Source: a virus
DNA length: 32,871 nt
Strand: one strand, 5' to 3'
Virus record (IMG/VR): IMGVR_UViG_3300046171_000086
Coordinates: 1 to 32,871 of that record
In this document: one piece after another, positions 1 to 5,857 of the stretch
Numbering within the stretch: position 1 is the stretch's first letter
Layout of the letters: every line of letters begins with the position of its first letter
Made by a program: the position numbers and the translations under genes
Notes under the pieces: model-generated
The model's input: the letters and a program-made list of their open reading frames with translations, nothing else
What the model was told of the DNA's origin: nothing
The model's database searches: none

Positions 1-66
1 AAACCTGCGCTGGACGAGAAGTTTGCTAGTTTTGCCGTGTACGCTCAACAGCTAACGGACTATTAA
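1..66 (+). CDS. 3' end of an unidentified upstream phage gene (partial)
   Basis: The window opens inside a reading frame that encodes the last 21 residues of a protein ending in QQLTDY and stops at TAA (64-66). The next start codon lies 10 nt downstream, after a purine-rich AAGGGGG ribosome site that overlaps this stop, so the gene sits in the same operon as the tail chaperone. By position it is probably a tail-module protein, but too little remains to identify it. Confidence 0.5.
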   Translation, partial: KPALDEKFASFAVYAQQLTDY

Positions 67-76
67 GGGGGATACA

Positions 77-385
77 ATGTTTACACTTCGCGGAATGAAA
101 ATTGTAGCAGCGTTAAATAGCATGTGCCCAAACGGTGATGATCTTACGGAACTGGTACCTATTACAGAATACTACCAGATGACGGCACAGGAAATTGCTG
201 ACGCTAACCTCGAGATGATCCGGAACGAACGAAACGCATTACTCGTCGAGACCGATTGGGTTTCCGGCGAAGACGTTCCCCAAGCAATTAAAGACACATG
301 GTTTCCCTACAGGCAAGCGCTGCGGGACATAACAAACACTTACTCGACGCTAGACGATGTTGTCTGGCCGGAAAAACCAGCCTGA
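77..385 (+). CDS. Phage tail assembly chaperone-like protein (Phage_tail_APC type)
   Basis: This 102-aa protein has a C-terminal half with the hallmark pattern of the Phage_tail_APC family (PF16778): IRNERNALLVETDW (about residues 48-61), then PQAIKDTWFPYRQALRDI (about 68-85), ending in VVWPEKP. The ERN..L...DW, YRQALRDI and WP.KP blocks are what I recognise; homologues are encoded near tail-fibre genes and are thought to assist fibre or tail assembly. The start is supported by a strong AAGGGGGA site. It heads a run of small genes leading to the lysis cassette, whereas chaperones usually sit just after a fibre gene, so the truncated gene at the window edge may be a fibre. Confidence 0.8.
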   Translation: MFTLRGMKIVAALNSMCPNGDDLTELVPITEYYQMTAQEIADANLEMIRNERNALLVETDWVSGEDVPQAIKDTWFPYRQALRDITNTYSTLDDVVWPEKPA

Positions 386-400
386 TAGGAGGACAAACCG

Positions 401-742
401 ATGGCTACTACTGTAACTTGGTCCGTACTGGACATGAAACGCCACGCGGCTACAGGGGGCGTAATTCAAGTCCACTGGCAATGCGTTGCCACGGCTGCTA
501 CTGGCGAAACTGCGGTTGAATCAGGCAAATACATTTGCGAACCCGACCCAACATCTGAGGGTTTCGTTGCTTACGATGACCTTACTGAGTCTGTCGTTTT
601 AGACTGGGTTAAAGGGAGTGAGGACGTAGACGCCGATGGTATCGAAGCAAACCGTACAGCTAGGGCAGAAGCTCAAGCTGAGAGAAACAGTGCTCAGGCG
701 ACGGGTGTGCCTTGGGCTGAAGAACTTGTACTACCTGAGTAA
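401..742 (+). CDS. Small conserved phage protein, tail-module associated
   Basis: The product is 113 aa, with a beta-rich N-terminal half (TTVTWSVLDMKRH..., HWQCVATA) and an acidic, helical C-terminal half containing the phrase YDDLTESVVLDWVKG. A strong AGGAGG (386-392) fixes the start. The layout resembles the small marine-phage family I know as DUF7936, and the 14403-14750 protein here has a similar design, so they may be distant paralogues; I could not align them formally. There is no signal peptide or membrane segment. Function is unknown; the neighbourhood suggests a virion-associated or tail-assembly role. Confidence 0.6.
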   Translation: MATTVTWSVLDMKRHAATGGVIQVHWQCVATAATGETAVESGKYICEPDPTSEGFVAYDDLTESVVLDWVKGSEDVDADGIEANRTARAEAQAERNSAQATGVPWAEELVLPE

Positions 743-765
743 CCTTTAACTAAGGAGAAGCTATA

Positions 766-984
766 ATGGCTAAAGACGAAAAGAAATCCATTACTGTTAA
801 CGACCAAACACATAACCTTGAAGACCTTAACGATCAGCAGGTGGCTATGGTCAACCACTTGCAGGATTTAGAGCGAAAACTATCGAACGCTCGGTTTAAC
901 GTGGACCAACTTACCGTTGGCCGGGAAGCGTTTATCCGCCTGCTGGAAGAGTCGCTTAATCAGGTCGAAGCAGCAGCGGAATAG
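766..984 (+). CDS. Small coiled-coil phage protein (DUF6447-like)
   Basis: This is a 72-aa soluble protein with a short N-terminal strand (KSITVNDQTHNLEDLND) followed by a continuous helix with heptad-like hydrophobics (VAMVNHLQDLERKLSNARFN, then REAFIRLLEESLNQVEAA). The pattern 'I.V....++L.+L...' followed by a coiled coil matches the small phage family I recall as DUF6447. The start is fixed by AAGGAG about 9 nt upstream. Function is unknown; it lies in the small-gene run between the tail chaperone and a membrane coiled-coil protein. Confidence 0.65.
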   Translation: MAKDEKKSITVNDQTHNLEDLNDQQVAMVNHLQDLERKLSNARFNVDQLTVGREAFIRLLEESLNQVEAAAE

Positions 985-990
985 TGACGG

Positions 991-1230
991 ATGGAAATGG
1001 ACATGTTGTGGAGTGGAGGGCTAACTGCCCTGATCGGAGTCATAGGATTTATCCTTCGCAACTATGTTGCTGAGCTTCAGCGCATCCAAATTCTTGTTAA
1101 CCGCACACGCGAGGAGATGGCAAAAGAGTACGTTACCAAAGCAGAGGTACACGCCGATATTAACCGTGTTCTCGACCGACTTGAACGGTTGGACGAGAAA
1201 CTCGACCGATTGGTGGAGCTAAAGAAATGA
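991..1230 (+). CDS. Membrane-anchored coiled-coil protein
   Basis: The 79-aa product has one N-terminal transmembrane segment (WSGGLTALIGVIGFILRNYV, about residues 7-26), then a charged coiled coil (VHADINRVLDRLERLDEKLDRLVELKK). The topology suggests a cytoplasmic or periplasmic helical bundle tethered to the inner membrane. Its stop overlaps the next start as ATGA (1227-1230), so translation is coupled. Small proteins of this shape are frequent beside phage lysis and tail genes; they can be holin-like, spanin-like or exclusion proteins, and sequence alone does not decide. Confidence 0.6.
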   Translation: MEMDMLWSGGLTALIGVIGFILRNYVAELQRIQILVNRTREEMAKEYVTKAEVHADINRVLDRLERLDEKLDRLVELKK

Positions 1231-1799
1231 TACTTTCTAGGTTCAATGTTGTTTTGTTTTGTGCTCTTTTGCTCCCCGTTGGCGCTGCGTCGTCTCAAGA
1301 AGCTGCTACCGACGTGATTGTTACTGAGAGCACGACTACCAGTACAGTCACCACAAACGGCGAGGTCACTACAAATGTAAACTCGCCTCCCCCCTCTGCT
1401 GTAGCGCCCCAGTTCAACGGTGGCGTCAACTCAGACCTTTGCACCGTCGGTGTAGCCGGTGCCGTGCAAACTCAAATTCTCGGTCTCTCGATGGGTTCTA
1501 CCGTCAGGGACATGAACTGCGAAAAGTTAAAAAATGCAAAAACTCTCTACGACATGGGCATGAAAGTCGCCGCTGTGTCTGTCATGTGTCAGGACAAACG
1601 TGTCTTCGACGCTATGATGGATGCCGGAACTCCTTGCCCATATGAAGGCTTAATTGGCGCTACTGCCAAGGCCGCATGGGAAGCCGACCCCGATAGACAA
1701 CCGGGAGCGGAAACTAAGGAGGTGCTCGATGACGACACGAAGACCCTTATGGGCGCTGGTGGCGTGCTTAGCGTTTTGGCCTTTCTCCTCCTACTGTGA
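1227..1799 (+). CDS. Exported protein with signal peptide and C-terminal membrane segment
   Basis: The product is 190 aa. A signal peptide (hydrophobic VVLFCALLLPVGA, cleavage near residues 21-23) is followed by a Thr/Ser/Asn-rich linker (about 25-60), a cysteine-containing domain (LCTVGVAGAVQTQI, MNCEKLKNAKTLYDMGMKV, MCQDK, GTPCPYEGLIG) and a C-terminal hydrophobic stretch (GAGGVLSVLAFLLLL). The four mature cysteines suggest disulphides in the periplasm, with the C terminus in the membrane. The block 'DMGMKVAAVSVMCQDK...GTPCP.EGLIG' is one I recognise from marine phage contigs without a function. Its last 71 nt overlap another signal-peptide frame that starts at 1729. It is the first of five consecutive exported proteins. 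Confidence 0.7.
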   Translation: MILSRFNVVLFCALLLPVGAASSQEAATDVIVTESTTTSTVTTNGEVTTNVNSPPPSAVAPQFNGGVNSDLCTVGVAGAVQTQILGLSMGSTVRDMNCEKLKNAKTLYDMGMKVAAVSVMCQDKRVFDAMMDAGTPCPYEGLIGATAKAAWEADPDRQPGAETKEVLDDDTKTLMGAGGVLSVLAFLLLL

Positions 1800-1896
1800 A
1801 CCTTTCACATACGGGACGACAGGCAACGCCTGCTGTAAACGGCTTCACATGGAGCATGGGCACCCTTGTGCCTTCGTCGCCCGGATTATCTATTAA
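1729..1896 (+). CDS. Signal-peptide reading frame, likely true 5' part of the 1796-2626 gene (+1 frameshift needed)
   Basis: An ATG at 1729 follows a near-perfect AAGGAGG (1716-1722) at 6-nt spacing. It encodes a signal peptide: a basic start (TTRR), a hydrophobic core (PLWALVACLAFWPF), then EPFTYGTTGNA. The frame then runs into sequence that does not look like protein and stops at 1896. The frame one base later becomes convincingly coding at about PAVNGFTWSMGTLV and runs to 2626. Joining the two by skipping one base between 1772 and 1896, most plausibly near 1826-1835, gives a 298-aa exported protein like its neighbours. Otherwise this excellent start would make a useless 55-aa peptide. Confidence 0.55.
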   Translation: MTTRRPLWALVACLAFWPFSSYCEPFTYGTTGNACCKRLHMEHGHPCAFVARIIY

Positions 1897-2626
1897 CGGA
1901 GTTATCTACCGTTATACCACGGTCAAAGACCCAGACGCTGCCATGTTGGTGCACCTTCAAAACGAAGATGCTGACGGCGATGGCTATATCTTCCGAGAAA
2001 CGGACGATTGGACAGGGCTGCCCGGAAATACGATCAACAAACTTATCGCGATCAATAATATCCCCATAAGTCGTTGGGGGGATGGTTCTATCGAGGTGGA
2101 AGGCGAAGGGCAAGTTGTCGAGCCAACGCTTGTGTACACCTACCAAATCGACGAGTGCTTTAACCCGCAGTCGAACCCTATCTGCCCCGGCTATGTTGAC
2201 CCTACTACATTCCTTAGCGCGGAGAACATCATAGACCCGTACGATCCGATGGCAGACGACGCCGTTTTGGACACTTTGGAAGCCACGAACCCCGAGCTTT
2301 ATGAGGAAGAAGAAGTGGACGAGACTATCGAGTCCGACAAAGAGAAAGCCACAAGAGACAATTTTGAGAAAGGGTTAGCTGCGTCACAGAACGCACTGAC
2401 ACTAGCTAATACTATTTCTCAGGACACTGTAATCAGTGCTATGAATACACCTGTTAACATGTATTCATATTACGCAACAAGCATCAGCGGAGGAGCCTAT
2501 AGAGAGACCACACAACTCGTAGACGCAAAATTGCCCGAGAATCCACGTGGACTCCGTAATGGGCTGGCTCAGCAACTCCTGCACGAAGAGATGGTCGACG
2601 CGCAGTATGAAAAACTAGAGTTCTAA
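1796..2626 (+). CDS. Exported protein, main body (probably fused by +1 frameshift to the signal peptide at 1729)
   Basis: The in-frame GTG start at 1796 overlaps the upstream TGA (GTGA), so translational coupling is formally possible, but there is no Shine-Dalgarno and no signal peptide in this frame. The body (up to 276 aa) contains GFTWSMGTLVPSSPGLSING, IYRYTTVKDP, an acidic DADGDGYIF loop, the phrase CFNPQSNPICPGY, and a Glu-rich C-terminal half with helices (about 150-270). I recognise the GLxINGVIYRYT...GYIFRETDDW pattern from marine phages as a family of unknown function. Its four neighbours in the cluster all carry signal peptides, which favours the frameshifted fusion (298 aa) over the GTG start. 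Confidence 0.7.
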   Translation: MNLSHTGRQATPAVNGFTWSMGTLVPSSPGLSINGVIYRYTTVKDPDAAMLVHLQNEDADGDGYIFRETDDWTGLPGNTINKLIAINNIPISRWGDGSIEVEGEGQVVEPTLVYTYQIDECFNPQSNPICPGYVDPTTFLSAENIIDPYDPMADDAVLDTLEATNPELYEEEEVDETIESDKEKATRDNFEKGLAASQNALTLANTISQDTVISAMNTPVNMYSYYATSISGGAYRETTQLVDAKLPENPRGLRNGLAQQLLHEEMVDAQYEKLEF

Positions 2627-2638
2627 GAGAGGACAGCC

Positions 2639-3136
2639 ATGGTCAAAAAATCAATAATCGCAGCATCTATATTATTAGCGTCCGCAGCAAGCGCGGAAGA
2701 AACAATAATCGAAGGCAACGTACAGTCTAAGTGCATCATTAACACTGATGTAGCCGGAGTCTACGGAAACCCTGCGCCTGACAAGCTCAGTACGGTTAGT
2801 ACAGACGGCGGTGTCGAGCCTGTTATCCGGTTCGATGTGGCGGTAGCTAACTACTACTTAGCTCGCATTACGACGCCAACCTCGTTTTCAACTGCGCCGA
2901 GTTTATCGGATGTTGTCAACTGGACAGGAACCGTTGTCACTGGCGAAGTGTCGGACGCAGGTATGTCTGCTTATGACGCCGCTAAAGTTACCTACGACGC
3001 CACATCAGAGTTCGACCTTACCATTGCAGGGAGCACGTGGTTCAAGGTCTCTTCTGTTGCTGAGTATGGTTACGGGCGTGCGTTTCCCGGCGGCACCTAC
3101 CGCGCCGTAGTGCAAGCGGAGTGTATAGCCCAATGA
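2639..3136 (+). CDS. Secreted/periplasmic protein of unknown function
   Basis: The 165-aa product has a textbook signal peptide (MVKKSIIAASILLASAASA, cleavage after residue 19). The mature part is rich in beta-forming residues and contains exactly two cysteines (SKCIINTD near the N terminus and AECIAQ at the C terminus), which could clamp an Ig- or pilin-like sandwich through a disulphide. The phrases GVYGNPAPDKLST, FDVAVANYYLARI and FPGGTYRAVVQAECIA recall a family seen in marine phage contigs; the fold resembles fimbrial subunits only in outline. The start follows AGAGGA. Its TGA overlaps the next ATG (3133), so the genes are coupled. Confidence 0.75.
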   Translation: MVKKSIIAASILLASAASAEETIIEGNVQSKCIINTDVAGVYGNPAPDKLSTVSTDGGVEPVIRFDVAVANYYLARITTPTSFSTAPSLSDVVNWTGTVVTGEVSDAGMSAYDAAKVTYDATSEFDLTIAGSTWFKVSSVAEYGYGRAFPGGTYRAVVQAECIAQ

Positions 3137-3522
3137 GGATTTTGTATTTCATACTAAGCGCCATCCTAACGACTAACTCTGTAGCCGCGCACGAGATGAC
3201 GCCCACGTACCCGAACCTTGTTCCGTCGTACGTTGATGGGCTGTTTTCTGCGAAGCTGACGATGTTTAACGCCCGGAAGGATGTCGATTACTATGAAATA
3301 GGTGTGTTTGATACCGCGTGGGAGCCTGTGCCTTTTGCTTCCTCTTCCAAAATCTTGAAGGTTCCTTACGGTTCCAAGAAAACATTTGAGGTGTTTGTTC
3401 GCCGCGAAGATAGAAGTAGAGCGGTGTTCATATGCTCGCTCTCGAAGCTGCGCACTAACGAGTCAGCCCGAGCAATTATTTCGTCCAAGATATGCTCTCG
3501 CACGGATGGGGAGCTACCATGA
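3133..3522 (+). CDS. Secreted/periplasmic protein of unknown function
   Basis: I start this gene at ATG 3133, which overlaps the previous stop as ATGA, rather than at the in-frame GTG at 3121. This gives a 129-aa protein beginning directly with a signal peptide (MRILYFILSAILTTNSVAA, cleavage near residue 19). The mature part (HEMTPTYPNLVPSYVDGLFS..., KLTMFNARKDVDYYEIGVFD, VPYGSKKTFEVFVRRED) looks like a single all-beta domain similar in feel to periplasmic chaperone or fibronectin-like folds: 'LTMFNARKDVDYYEIGVFD' followed by 'K.L.VPYGS.KTF.V'. It ends with two cysteines. A pilus-chaperone-like or curli-accessory-like role is a guess. Its TGA overlaps the next ATG. Confidence 0.7.
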   Translation: MRILYFILSAILTTNSVAAHEMTPTYPNLVPSYVDGLFSAKLTMFNARKDVDYYEIGVFDTAWEPVPFASSSKILKVPYGSKKTFEVFVRREDRSRAVFICSLSKLRTNESARAIISSKICSRTDGELP

Positions 3523-3933
3523 TTAAAAGGGTTGCTCTGGCGTTATGTATCACCGCGCCAGCGTGGGCCGATAATAGTTCGCTTAATTTGCAGCTACCAA
3601 CCGGTCCCCACCAGTTACCAGTCTGACTCTATTCGGGCGGGTGACTTAGATTGTAAGAACGCAATCGGCGGTGGCACAAACCTAGAGTTCGGCGTAACCG
3701 GCGTACTAAACAACGTCGGTAGCCCCTACGACTTAAACCACTCATTTAATGAGCGGCGCGACGTTGGCGTGTATGCGCGGATTGTTATCCCCTTGGACAA
3801 GCCCAAGGAGCGTATCAACTGTAATACTCTTTACCAGCTTGAGTTACAGCAACGTCGTTTAGAGATTCAAAAACTACAGAAGGAACTAGAGAATCTACGA
3901 GCGCTCCAGAACGATACGGAGTTTGAAAATTAA
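3519..3933 (+). CDS. Secreted coiled-coil protein assembled by a putative +1 frameshift at CCC_C
   Basis: ATG 3519 (ATGA overlap with the upstream stop) encodes a clean signal peptide (MIKRVALALCITAPAWA|DN) and continues as SSLNLQLPTGP before TGA at 3624. The frame one base later continues as TSYQSDSIRAGDLDCKNAIG, then GVYARIVIPLDKPKERINC and a C-terminal coiled coil (ELQQRRLEIQKLQKELENLRALQ), to TAA at 3931-3933. The two join perfectly by skipping C3609 after CCC (3606-3608), giving 137 aa. I recognise LNLQLP..., DSIRAGDLDC and GVYARI.IPL as parts of one marine phage protein family. The body frame also has a TTG at 3532, but starting there would replace the signal peptide with implausible sequence. 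Confidence 0.7.
3606..3609 (+). other. Candidate +1 slippery site CCC_C
   Basis: In the upstream frame the codons read GGT CCC CAC. A tRNA-Pro on CCC can re-pair after slipping one base to the overlapping CCC, which places the ribosome in the frame encoding the rest of the secreted protein. The upstream frame ends at TGA only 15 nt later. An extra C introduced by sequencing would look identical. Confidence 0.45.
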
Positions 3934-3934
3934 G

Positions 3935-4486
3935 ATGGTAGACAAAGATTTAGGTGAAGCACTTGATAAGATTGAAAGCGTACCTGACAAACGTATGCGT
4001 CTTTTTGGGCTGCGGTTTTCTATTGCTCAGCTTAGTCTCGCTCTGGCTTTTATTAGCTCTATGGTCGGTACTCTATACGGGGGCTTCCTCATGTACCAAA
4101 AGGTTGAAGCCGTGGCAAACCTTGATCTAGGCGAGTACCAACAGGCTATGGATGTCATGGACGCCAAGGTGTCCGGTATGGCTGAGAAAGTCGAAGAGGC
4201 TGTGGAGTACTCCCGAGACATAAAGAACGGCCTGAAGGACGATATACTGCGCATAGAGCAGCAAACGGATCGAGTTGAGGACACGGTTAGAAACACGGAA
4301 GAAAAAGTCCGTACGATGATCGACGACGCTGAGATACGATTTGAAACCAAGCGCGAACAGCTTCGCACGTCCCAATCTGCTGACATGAAAGCACTTCAGG
4401 ACAAGAACGCTGCTGATATGAAAGAACTTGAGGAACGCTTAACGACGAAGTTGCAGCGGGCACTCGATAACCCACTAGCGGATTAG
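3935..4486 (+). CDS. Membrane-anchored long coiled-coil protein
   Basis: The start is ATG 3935, just after the previous TAA; an in-frame TTG at 3923 lacks a usable ribosome site. The 183-aa product has a short cytoplasmic N terminus, a transmembrane helix (LSLALAFISSMVGTLYGGFLMYQ, about residues 28-50) and then about 125 residues of nearly uninterrupted charged helix with heptad spacing (VSGMAEKVEEAVEYSRDIKN, DRVEDTVRNTEEKVRTMIDD, ADMKALQDKNAADMKELEER). It would form a rod projecting from the membrane. It sits between the exported proteins and the lysis genes; an inner-membrane spanin, an exclusion factor or an anchor for the exported proteins are possibilities, not identifications. Confidence 0.65.
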   Translation: MVDKDLGEALDKIESVPDKRMRLFGLRFSIAQLSLALAFISSMVGTLYGGFLMYQKVEAVANLDLGEYQQAMDVMDAKVSGMAEKVEEAVEYSRDIKNGLKDDILRIEQQTDRVEDTVRNTEEKVRTMIDDAEIRFETKREQLRTSQSADMKALQDKNAADMKELEERLTTKLQRALDNPLAD

Positions 4487-4494
4487 GAGAGACA

Positions 4495-4780
4495 ATGGCT
4501 GACAAACCAATACGACGAACCACCGGCAAGGGTGGGAACTATCGTAAAACCAAAGACGGCGCTGGCATGACCAAGAAAGGCGTGGCCGCACACCGTAAAG
4601 CGAAACCCCGGCTCTAAGCTGAAGACGGCTGTAACAGGCAAGGTCAAGAAGGGAAGCGCTGCCGCTAAGCGACGCAAGTCGTACTGCGCACGCTCAGCCG
4701 GACAAATGAAGCAGTTCCCTAAAGCGGCGAAAGACCCGAACTCTCGTCTGCGGCAGGCTAGAAAAAGGTGGAAATGTTAA
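4495..4780 (+). CDS. Small Lys/Arg-rich protein with C-terminal CAR motif, assembled by a putative +1 frameshift at CCC_C
   Basis: ATG 4495, behind a strong TAGGAGAG, encodes MADKPIRRTTGKGGNYRKTK...GVAAHRKAKP and then hits TAA at 4615. The frame one base later continues as GSKLKTAVTGKVKKGSAAAK, RRKSYCARSAGQMKQFPKAA and DPNSRLRQARKRWKC. Skipping C4609 after CCC (4606-4608) gives a 94-aa protein in which '(K/N)PGSKLKTAVT...RRKSxCARS' is continuous. I recognise this as a common basic phage family (DUF6321-like by memory). The high Lys/Arg content suggests nucleic-acid binding or a structural role, and the two cysteines (YCAR and the terminal KC) are family hallmarks. The stop overlaps the next ATG (TAATG). 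Confidence 0.7.
4606..4609 (+). other. Candidate +1 slippery site CCC_C
   Basis: The upstream frame reads AAA CCC CGG CTC TAA, and the downstream coding frame is reached by slipping one base on CCC. The A-site codon would be CGG, and a stop follows two codons later. This is the same geometry as at 3606-3609, one kilobase upstream. Confidence 0.45.
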
Positions 4781-4935
4781 TGGCTAAGAAACCCGGATTG
4801 TACGCGAATATCCACGCGAAAAAGAAACGTATCGCCGCTGGCTCGGGCGAGAAAATGCGTAAACCCGGCACTAAGGGTGCCCCCACAAAAGCCAATTTTA
4901 AACGAGCGGCTAAAACTGCAAAGAAGAGGAAATAG
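4780..4935 (+). CDS. Small basic conserved phage protein
   Basis: The product is 51 aa, starting at an ATG that overlaps the preceding TAA (TAATG). The sequence MAKKPGLYANIHAKKKRIAA followed by GSGEKMRKPGTKGAPTKANF and a Lys-rich tail is one I recognise as widespread in marine phage contigs. About a third of residues are Lys or Arg, with no hydrophobic segment. Function is unknown; nucleic-acid binding or a virion-internal role are the usual guesses. It is the middle of three consecutive tiny basic proteins. Confidence 0.8.
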   Translation: MAKKPGLYANIHAKKKRIAAGSGEKMRKPGTKGAPTKANFKRAAKTAKKRK

Positions 4936-4937
4936 AT

Positions 4938-5069
4938 ATGCCTAAAGGTAAAGGAACGTACGGCAGTAAAGTCGGTCGCCCAGCTAAGAAAGCGCCTTTC
5001 AAAACGTGCCGAAGTTGTAAGTCTCCAGCCAAGTGCAAGAAGGCTGGCCGCTGTATGGGTAAGAAATAA
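4938..5069 (+). CDS. Tiny basic Cys-rich protein (possible zinc-binding)
   Basis: The product is 43 aa. A basic N terminus (MPKGKGTYGSKVGRPAKKAP) is followed by four cysteines at residues 24, 27, 33 and 39 (TCRSCKSPAKCKKAGRC), a CxxC-x5-C-x5-C arrangement that could bind one zinc ion. 'TYGSKVGRPAKK' resembles the short AT-hook/GRP style of DNA-binding tails. Its stop overlaps the next ATG (5069). I recognise the 'KGTYGS+.GRP' opening from marine phages but know no function. Confidence 0.7.
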   Translation: MPKGKGTYGSKVGRPAKKAPFKTCRSCKSPAKCKKAGRCMGKK

Positions 5070-5377
5070 TGGGTGCTGAAGAATACGATATGAACGGCAA
5101 CGGCAAGCTCGATCCTGAAGAGCGGGAGATGATGCTTGCTGACCGCCGTATGCGCATTGAGGACGATAACGCTCAACGAGATCAGTCTAGGAAGATGATC
5201 TGGTGGGTTCTCGCGGGCATGTTGGGGTATCCCTTTTTCGTAATTCTAGCGAGTTACCTCGGGCTTACGGCTGCGGCTGACATCTTGGGGTCGATGGCTA
5301 CTATCTACTTCCCCGCAACCAGTCTAATCCTCGGTGCCTTTTTTGGCGCTAACGCTTACCAAGCTAAGAAGGAGTAA
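5069..5377 (+). CDS. EF-hand-like membrane protein beside the holin (candidate lysis regulator)
   Basis: The 102-aa product carries a canonical 12-residue EF-hand calcium loop, DMNGNGKLDPEE (residues 7-18: D1, N3, N5, D9, E12 positions all filled). A charged helix and two hydrophobic segments follow (MIWWVLAGMLGYPFFVILAS and IYFPATSLILGAFFGANAY). This combination of calcium loop and paired transmembrane helices directly upstream of a holin recurs in marine phages in my recollection. It may be a second holin or a holin modulator sensitive to divalent cations; no experimental basis is visible here. The start is the TAATG overlap with the upstream gene. Confidence 0.7.
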   Translation: MGAEEYDMNGNGKLDPEEREMMLADRRMRIEDDNAQRDQSRKMIWWVLAGMLGYPFFVILASYLGLTAAADILGSMATIYFPATSLILGAFFGANAYQAKKE

Positions 5378-5383
5378 ATCAGT

Positions 5384-5854
5384 ATGTTTGACGTTATAAA
5401 AGGTGTGGTTGGAGCAGTCGCTCCGACGCTAGGAACCGCCCTAGGAGGCCCACTCGGTGGCGCAGCGGCGTCCATGATTGCGGACGCTCTAGGTTGCGAA
5501 AACAACCCCAAGGCAATCGAGAAGGCAGTTCAGCACGCAACGCCAGCAGACCTTGCGAAGATTAAAGAATCTGAACTTGAGTTTGAAGCCAAGATGAAAG
5601 AACTCGACGTCGACCTGTTTGCCCTTGAGACACAAGATAAGCAGGATGCGCGTAAGCATTTTGCGAAAGATTGGACGGCGAAGTTGATCGGCATAATTAT
5701 GATCGTCTTCTTCTGCTCATACATCGCGATGGTAACGATCATGCCGCCAGAGCAAAACTCGATGGAGCTTATCAACCTCGTGCTCGGTTATTTGGGCGGG
5801 TTAGTTAGCGCCGTGATTAGTTTTTATTTCGGCGCGTCCCAGAAACAGGAGTAA
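5384..5854 (+). CDS. Holin, GTA-type three-transmembrane family
   Basis: The product is 156 aa. A Gly/Ala-rich amphipathic N terminus (VVGAVAPTLGTALGGPLGGAAASMIADALG), a charged helical middle (KIKESELEFEAKMKELDVDL, DKQDARKHFAKDW) and two strong C-terminal membrane helices (LIGIIMIVFFCSYIAMVTI, LINLVLGYLGGLVSAVISFYF) match the 'holin of 3TMs, for gene-transfer release' family (PF11351). It would form the lesion that releases the endolysin encoded 4 nt downstream. The start is supported by AAGGAG about 10 nt upstream. The tail SQKQE is typically hydrophilic. Confidence 0.8.
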   Translation: MFDVIKGVVGAVAPTLGTALGGPLGGAAASMIADALGCENNPKAIEKAVQHATPADLAKIKESELEFEAKMKELDVDLFALETQDKQDARKHFAKDWTAKLIGIIMIVFFCSYIAMVTIMPPEQNSMELINLVLGYLGGLVSAVISFYFGASQKQE

Positions 5855-5857
5855 CTG

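Noticed and set aside
3121-3132. GTG start at 3121 for the third exported protein
   Set aside because: It would put MYSP before the signal peptide and extend the overlap with the upstream gene; ATG 3133 gives the usual ATGA overlap and a clean signal peptide.
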